A stretch of 64,000 bases of DNA from Osedax frankpressi (lineage: Eukaryota > Annelida > Polychaeta > Sabellida > Siboglinidae): NCBI GenBank assembly GCA_964035775.1, contig OZ038316.1, forward strand, positions 11,011,190 to 11,075,189, read 5' to 3'. The notes beneath the pieces were generated by a model. The model did not search any database. It had not been told where the DNA came from and saw only the letters and a list, made by a program, of their open reading frames with translations. Positions 60,483 to 64,000 of the stretch are shown here, one piece after another. The position numbers and the translations under genes are program-made. The first letter of the stretch is position 1. The number at the start of each line of letters is the position of its first letter.

Positions 60483-63400
60483 ATATCTTATTATAACAGA
60501 AACCTTATTAACGACAGAAATCTTATTATAACAGAAACCTTATTATAACAGAAACCTTATTATAACAGAAATCTTATTATAACAGAAACCTTATTATAAC
60601 AGAAACCTTATTAACGACAGAAATCTTATTATAACAGAAACCTTATTAACGACAGAAATCTTATTATAACAGAAACCTTATTATAACAGAAACCTTATTA
60701 ACGACAGAAATCTTATTATAACAGAAATCTTATTATAACAGAAACCTTATTATAACAGAAACCTTATTAACGACAGAAACCTTATTAACGACAGAAATCT
60801 TATTATAACAGAAACCTTATTATAACAGAAACCTTATTATAACAGAAACCTTATTATAACAGAAATCTTATTATAACAGAAATCTTATTATAACAGAAAC
60901 CTTATTATAACAGAAACTTTATTAATCACAGAAACCTTATTAATAACAGAAACCTTATTATAACAGAAACCTTATTAATAACAGAAAACTTATTATAACA
61001 GAAACCTTATTAACGACAGAAATCTTATTATAACAGAAACCTTATTATAACAGAAATCTTATTATAACAGAAACCTTATTATAACAGAAACCTTATTATA
61101 ATAGAAACCTTATTAATAACAGAAATCTTATTATAACAGAAATCTTATTATAACAGAAATCTTATTATAACAGAAATCTTATTATAACAGAAACCTTATT
61201 ATAACAGAAACCTTATTATAACAGAAATCTTATTATAACAGAAACCTTATTATAACAGAAACCTTATTAACGACAGAAATCTTATTATAACAGAAACCTT
61301 ATTATAACAGAAATCTTATTATAACAGAAATCTTATTATAACAGAAACCTTATTAATAACAGAAACCTTATTAATAACAGAAACCTTATTATAACAGAAA
61401 CCTTATTATAACAGAAACCTTATTAATAACAGAAACCTTATTAACGACAGAAATCTTATTATAACAGAAACCTTATTATAACAGAAACCTTATTAACGAC
61501 AGAAATCTTATTATAACAGAAACCTTATTATAACAGAAACCTTATTAACGACAGATATCTTATTATAACAGAAACCTTATTAACGACAGAAATCTTATTA
61601 TAACAGAAACCTTATTATAACAGAAACCTTATTATAACAGAAATCTTATTATAACAGAAACCTTATTATAACAGAAACCTTATTAACGACAGAAATCTTA
61701 TTATAACAGAAACCTTATTAACGACAGAAATCTTATTATAACAGAAACCTTATTATAACAGAAACCTTATTAACGACAGAAATCTTATTATAACAGAAAT
61801 CTTATTATAACAGAAACCTTATTATAACAGAAACCTTATTAACGACAGAAACCTTATTAACGACAGAAATCTTATTATAACAGAAACCTTATTAACGACA
61901 GAAATCTTATTATAACAGAAACCTTATTATAACAGAAACCTTATTAACGACAGAAATCTTATTATAACAGAAATCTTATTATAACAGAAACCTTATTAAT
62001 AACAGAAATCTTATTATAACAGAAATCTTATTATAACAGAAACCTTATTATAACAGAAACCTTATTATAAATGAAACCTTATTAATAACAGAAATCTTAT
62101 TATAACAGAAATCTTATTATAACAGAAACCTTATTAACGACAGAAATCTTATTATAACAGAAACCTTATTATAACAGAAACCTTATTATAACAGAAACCT
62201 TATTATAACAGAAACCTTATTAATAACAGAAATCTTATTATAACAGAAATCTTATTATAACAGAAACCTTATTATAACAGAAACCTTATTAATAACAGAA
62301 ATCTTATTATAACAGAAATCTTATTATAACAGAAATCTTATTATAACAGAAACCTTATTAATAACAGAAATCTTATTATAACAGAAATCTTATTATAACA
62401 GAAACCTTATTATAACAGAAACCTTATTATAACAGAAACCTTATTAATAACAGAAATCTTATTATAACAGAAATCTTATTATAACAGAAACCTTATTAAC
62501 GACAGAAATCTTATTATAACAGAAACCTTATTATAACAGAAACCTTATTAACGACAGAAATCTTATTATAATAGAAACCTTATTATAACAGAAATCTTAT
62601 AACAGAAACCTTATTATAACAGAAACCTTATTATAACAGAAACCTTATTAATAACAGAAATCTTATTATAACAGAAATCTTATTATAACAGAAACCTTAT
62701 TATAACAGAAACCTTATTATAACAGAAACCTTATTAATAACAGAAATCTTATTATAACAGCAATCTTATTATAACAGAAACCTTATTATAACAGAAACCT
62801 TATTATAACAGAAATCTTATTATAACAGAAACCTTATTAATAACAGAAACCTTATTAATAACAGAAACCTTATTATAACAAAAACCTTATTATAACAGAA
62901 ACCTTATTATAACAGAAACCTTATTATAACAGAAACCTTATTAATAACAGAAATCTTATTATAACAGAAATCTTATTATAACAGAAACCTTATTATAACA
63001 GAAACCTTATTAATAACAGAAATCTTATTATAACAGAAATCTTATTATAACAGAAACCTTATTATAACAGAAAAATTATTATAACAGAAACCTTATTAAT
63101 AACAGAAATCTTATTATAACAGAAACCTTATTATAACAGAAACCTTATTATAACAGAAACCTTATTATAACAGAAATCTTATTATAACAGAAATCTTATT
63201 ATAACAGAAACCTTATTATAACAGAAACTTTATTAATCACAGAAACCTTATTAATAACAGAAACCTTATTATAACAGAAACCTTATTAACGACAGAAATC
63301 TTATTATAACAGAAACCTTATTATAACAGAAACCTTATTAACGACAGAAATCTTATTATAACAGAAATCTTATTAACGACAGAAATCTTATTATAACAGA

Positions 63401-64000
63401 AACCTTATTATAACAGAAACCTTATTAACGACAGAAATCTTATTATAACAGAAACCTTATTATAACAGAAACCTTATTATAACAGAAACCTTATTATAAC
63501 AGAAACCTTATTAATAACAGAAATCTTATTATAACAGAAATCTTATTATAACAGAAACCTTATTATAACAGAAACCTTATTAATAACAGAAATCTTATTA
63601 TAACAGAAATCTTATTATAACAGAAATCTTATTATAACAGAAACCTTATTAATAATAGAAATCTTATTATAACAGAAATCTTATTATAACAGAAACCTTA
63701 TTATAACAGAAACCTTATTATAACAGAAACCTTATTAATAACAGAAATCTTATTATAACAGAAATCTTATTATAACAGAAACCTTATTAACGACAGAAAT
63801 CTTATTATAACAGAAACCTTATTATAACAGAAACCTTATTAATGACAGAAATCTTATTATAATAGAAACCTTATTATAACAGAAATCTTATTATAACAGA
63901 AACCTTATTATAACAGAAACCTTATTAATAACAGAAATCTTATTATAACAGAAATCTTATTATAACAGAAACCTTATTATAACAGAAACCTTATTAATAA

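Larger units (their letters stand above)
11450..64000. repeat. Giant 17/18-bp satellite array (at least 52.5 kb, runs off the window)
   Basis: Unbroken head-to-tail monomers, roughly 3,000. The main classes are CAGAAACCTTATTATAA (17 bp), CAGAAATCTTATTATAA (17 bp, one C to T change), CAGAAACCTTATTAATAA (18 bp) and CAGAAACCTTATTAACGA (18 bp). GC content is about 23%. The left edge starts with a partial unit, ttaacga, at 11450. A 17-bp period and a TAA in each unit close all frames, so nothing is coded. All units share one orientation. I found no transposon or gene inserted. Its place (centromeric, pericentromeric, subtelomeric or intronic) is not decided by sequence; it adjoins the upstream side of the reductase gene. 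Confidence 0.98.

Noticed and set aside
11450-64000. CRISPR array
   Set aside because: Head-to-tail monomers without unique spacers, in a eukaryotic context.
11450-64000. Telomeric repeat or CENP-B box array
   Set aside because: The unit is not TTAGG or a similar telomere repeat, and its 17-bp length is the only likeness to a CENP-B box; the required CG-containing core is missing from most units.

Overview
The window looks like nuclear DNA of an invertebrate, most likely an arthropod and possibly an insect. It is very AT-rich, has spliced genes with GT-AG introns, carries many tandem repeats, and has no operons or bacterial signals. The species cannot be fixed from sequence alone. I recognise two host genes, which face each other, and one very large satellite array.

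Positions 1-208 are a short dinucleotide scrap and a 200-base assembly gap. Positions 500-1714 hold a 12-bp minisatellite that ends about 10 bp before the start codon of a complete three-exon globin gene on the + strand (1724-1824, 2021-2246, 5344-5487). Its 156-residue product has the CD1 Phe, E7 His and F8 His, and its introns sit at the ancestral globin positions B12.2 and G7.0. The second intron (3.1 kb) holds a polypurine tract, an (AT)n run, a cluster of small hairpins and a 705-bp (AGT)n tract.

After about 2.3 kb of AT-rich intergenic DNA, the 3' part of a short-chain dehydrogenase/reductase gene lies on the - strand (DHRS7/DHRS7B-like). Four coding exons (11197-10978, 10230-10138, 9566-9405, 7971-7772) join in matching phase and give 224 residues: NAG, the catalytic Asn, Ser, Tyr and Lys, the PG motif and the C-terminus. 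The N-terminal NADP-binding exon(s) are not in the window. Each of the three introns contained in the window carries its own tandem repeat, and a G-rich repeat sits just upstream of the first visible acceptor.

From about 11450 to the end (at least 52.5 kb, more than 80% of the window) the DNA is one unbroken 17/18-bp satellite, roughly 3,000 monomers. Rare monomer variants act as markers and show that the array was built by nested tandem duplication of multi-kilobase blocks (offsets 590, 2576, 2761, about 5000, 4866, 6856 and 13319 bp). Copies differ by a few substitutions and by gains or losses of whole monomers. If the reductase gene is intact, this array lies inside one of its 5' introns. 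That possible satellite-filled giant intron, and the higher-order structure of the array, are the most interesting aspects of the window. I see no transposon, retrovirus-like element, tRNA or rRNA gene that I can support.
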